Assembly: GCF_016908395.1 (NCBI RefSeq)
Contig: NZ_JAFBDU010000001.1
Location: 930,001-994,000 of the forward strand
Origin: Metabacillus crassostreae
Lineage (GTDB): Bacteria; Bacillota; Bacilli; Bacillales; Bacillaceae
Direction of reading: 5' to 3'
DNA length: 64,000 bases
The position numbers were made by a program, and so were the translations under genes. Positions 63,447-64,000 of the stretch are shown here, piece by piece (positions within the stretch are counted from its first letter, which is position 1; every line of letters starts with the position of its first letter). Under the pieces are notes generated by a model that was not told where the DNA came from, ran no database searches, and was given only the letters and a program-made list of their open reading frames with translations.

Positions 63447-64000
63447 TTATCTAACAGCTTTTCTTCTCATCCATTGTGTTGCAGCCCATTTATCACCAAT
63501 TAAAACTGGTGCACCACCATGTAAAGTAAGTTCATTTAACGTTTGATCATTATAGAAATACTCAAAATAAACTGCCATCCCTTTTTTAGCTGAAACAGAA
63601 AAGTTAAGCTTAGGAAAATATGTTTCTCCTCCTAATTCTACATCATTCAAATACATAACTAATGTACTAATTCTAGGATTACTAACAGCATTGCTTGTTG
63701 ACGAAAAAAAATCAAAATGAGCTTTATATTCCTGACCAATTTTGTAATTTAAAATTTGAAGTCCTTCAGCATGGTCAAAGGGCATACTCATAATCTGTGA
63801 TAACCTCTTTTCAATTCTCGTGACAACTTCACTTTCTCCATCCTGAAAAAACATGCTACTGCTTGTTCTCAATTCTTCTGTACTTCGTGAATTACCTATT
63901 TTTGACCGTTGAATTCTATCTTTCGACAAGCTAATAAGATCATCACACTCTTCATCACTCAATACATTACCTAACACAACGATTAACGGCTCTTCTATTT
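63447..64000 (-). CDS. Prolyl 4-hydroxylase-like 2OG-Fe(II) oxygenase, 5' part cut
   Basis: The frame stays open to the window end (IEEPLIVVLGNVLSDEECDD is the first readable stretch), so the start is missing; at least 184 residues. The 2-oxoglutarate/iron fold shows the HxD pair in YKAHFDFF, a distal His in LTLHGGAPV and the 2OG-binding Lys in GDKWAATQW. It resembles the P4H of B. anthracis, which hydroxylates proline in peptides. The protein target is unknown. Confidence 0.87.
   Translation of the reverse strand, partial: IEEPLIVVLGNVLSDEECDDLISLSKDRIQRSKIGNSRSTEELRTSSSMFFQDGESEVVTRIEKRLSQIMSMPFDHAEGLQILNYKIGQEYKAHFDFFSSTSNAVSNPRISTLVMYLNDVELGGETYFPKLNFSVSAKKGMAVYFEYFYNDQTLNELTLHGGAPVLIGDKWAATQWMRRKAVR

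Overview
The window looks like a chromosomal segment of a low-GC, spore-forming Bacillaceae (Bacillus or Metabacillus type). The evidence is conserved B. subtilis-like synteny around parC-parE-yneT-plsY-yneR-yneQ-yneP-tlp-sspN-yneN-citB-sspO-sspP-cotM, several small acid-soluble spore protein genes, T-box and c-di-AMP riboswitch leaders, AGGAGG-type ribosome binding sites and frequent TTG starts. I saw no rRNA, tRNA, CRISPR array, prophage or full insertion sequence. Region 1-7.0 kb: two outward-facing c-di-AMP (ydaO-type) riboswitches flank a DUF2294 gene. The left one reads toward a gene cut by the window edge. The right one has no gene behind it and runs into the 3' end of leuA. leuA is transcribed leftward from a leucine T-box leader that carries a MITE-like insertion; a SpoIID-family protein and a FetAB-type ABC exporter follow. 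Region 7.2-24.6 kb: small proteins, an aldehyde dehydrogenase, topoisomerase IV, plsY, the yne genes, spore proteins (tlp, sspN, sspO, sspP, cotM), a thioredoxin-like protein with a membrane partner, and aconitase with a CcpC-type operator. Several genes here are under 60 codons: fbpB-like, sspN, sspO, sspP, a 45-residue zinc ribbon and a 41-residue membrane peptide. Region 24.6-34.8 kb: a PAS sensor kinase of the sporulation phosphorelay type; a divergent type I glutamine synthetase not preceded by glnR; a catE-like dioxygenase; yoxD; and a five-gene NAD salvage operon (nrtR-pncA-pncB-nadD-nadE) with a clear promoter overlapped by a palindromic operator. Region 34.8-42.2 kb: a BceRS-BceAB-type antimicrobial peptide sensing and detoxification module, then a threonyl-tRNA synthetase controlled by two nearly duplicated T-boxes in series. 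A second type of MITE-like repeat sits between the T-boxes and the gene. Region 42.2-59.2 kb, all leftward: a pectin and hexuronate utilisation island. Extracellular pectate lyase cuts polymer; an ABC importer lacking its own ATPase takes up oligomers; GH105 hydrolase, oligogalacturonate lyase and KdgF process unsaturated products; UxaC, UxaB and UxaA handle free galacturonate. Control is by a LacI-type regulator (ExuR-like) and a YesMN-type two-component pair. Related operator-like sites stand before uxaC, uxaB and the importer. Region 59.4-64 kb: a pentapeptide-repeat protein, a small membrane peptide, a cadmium/lead resistance pair (CmtR-like ArsR sensor and a CadA ATPase with an unusual cysteine-pair tail), and a prolyl-4-hydroxylase-like gene cut by the window end. 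The most unusual items are the orphan c-di-AMP riboswitch, the two families of short terminal-inverted-repeat elements placed right in front of genes (two of them inside T-box leaders), the divergent glutamine synthetase, and a GGGGTC/GACCCC palindrome that ends the regulator gene in the hexuronate cluster.
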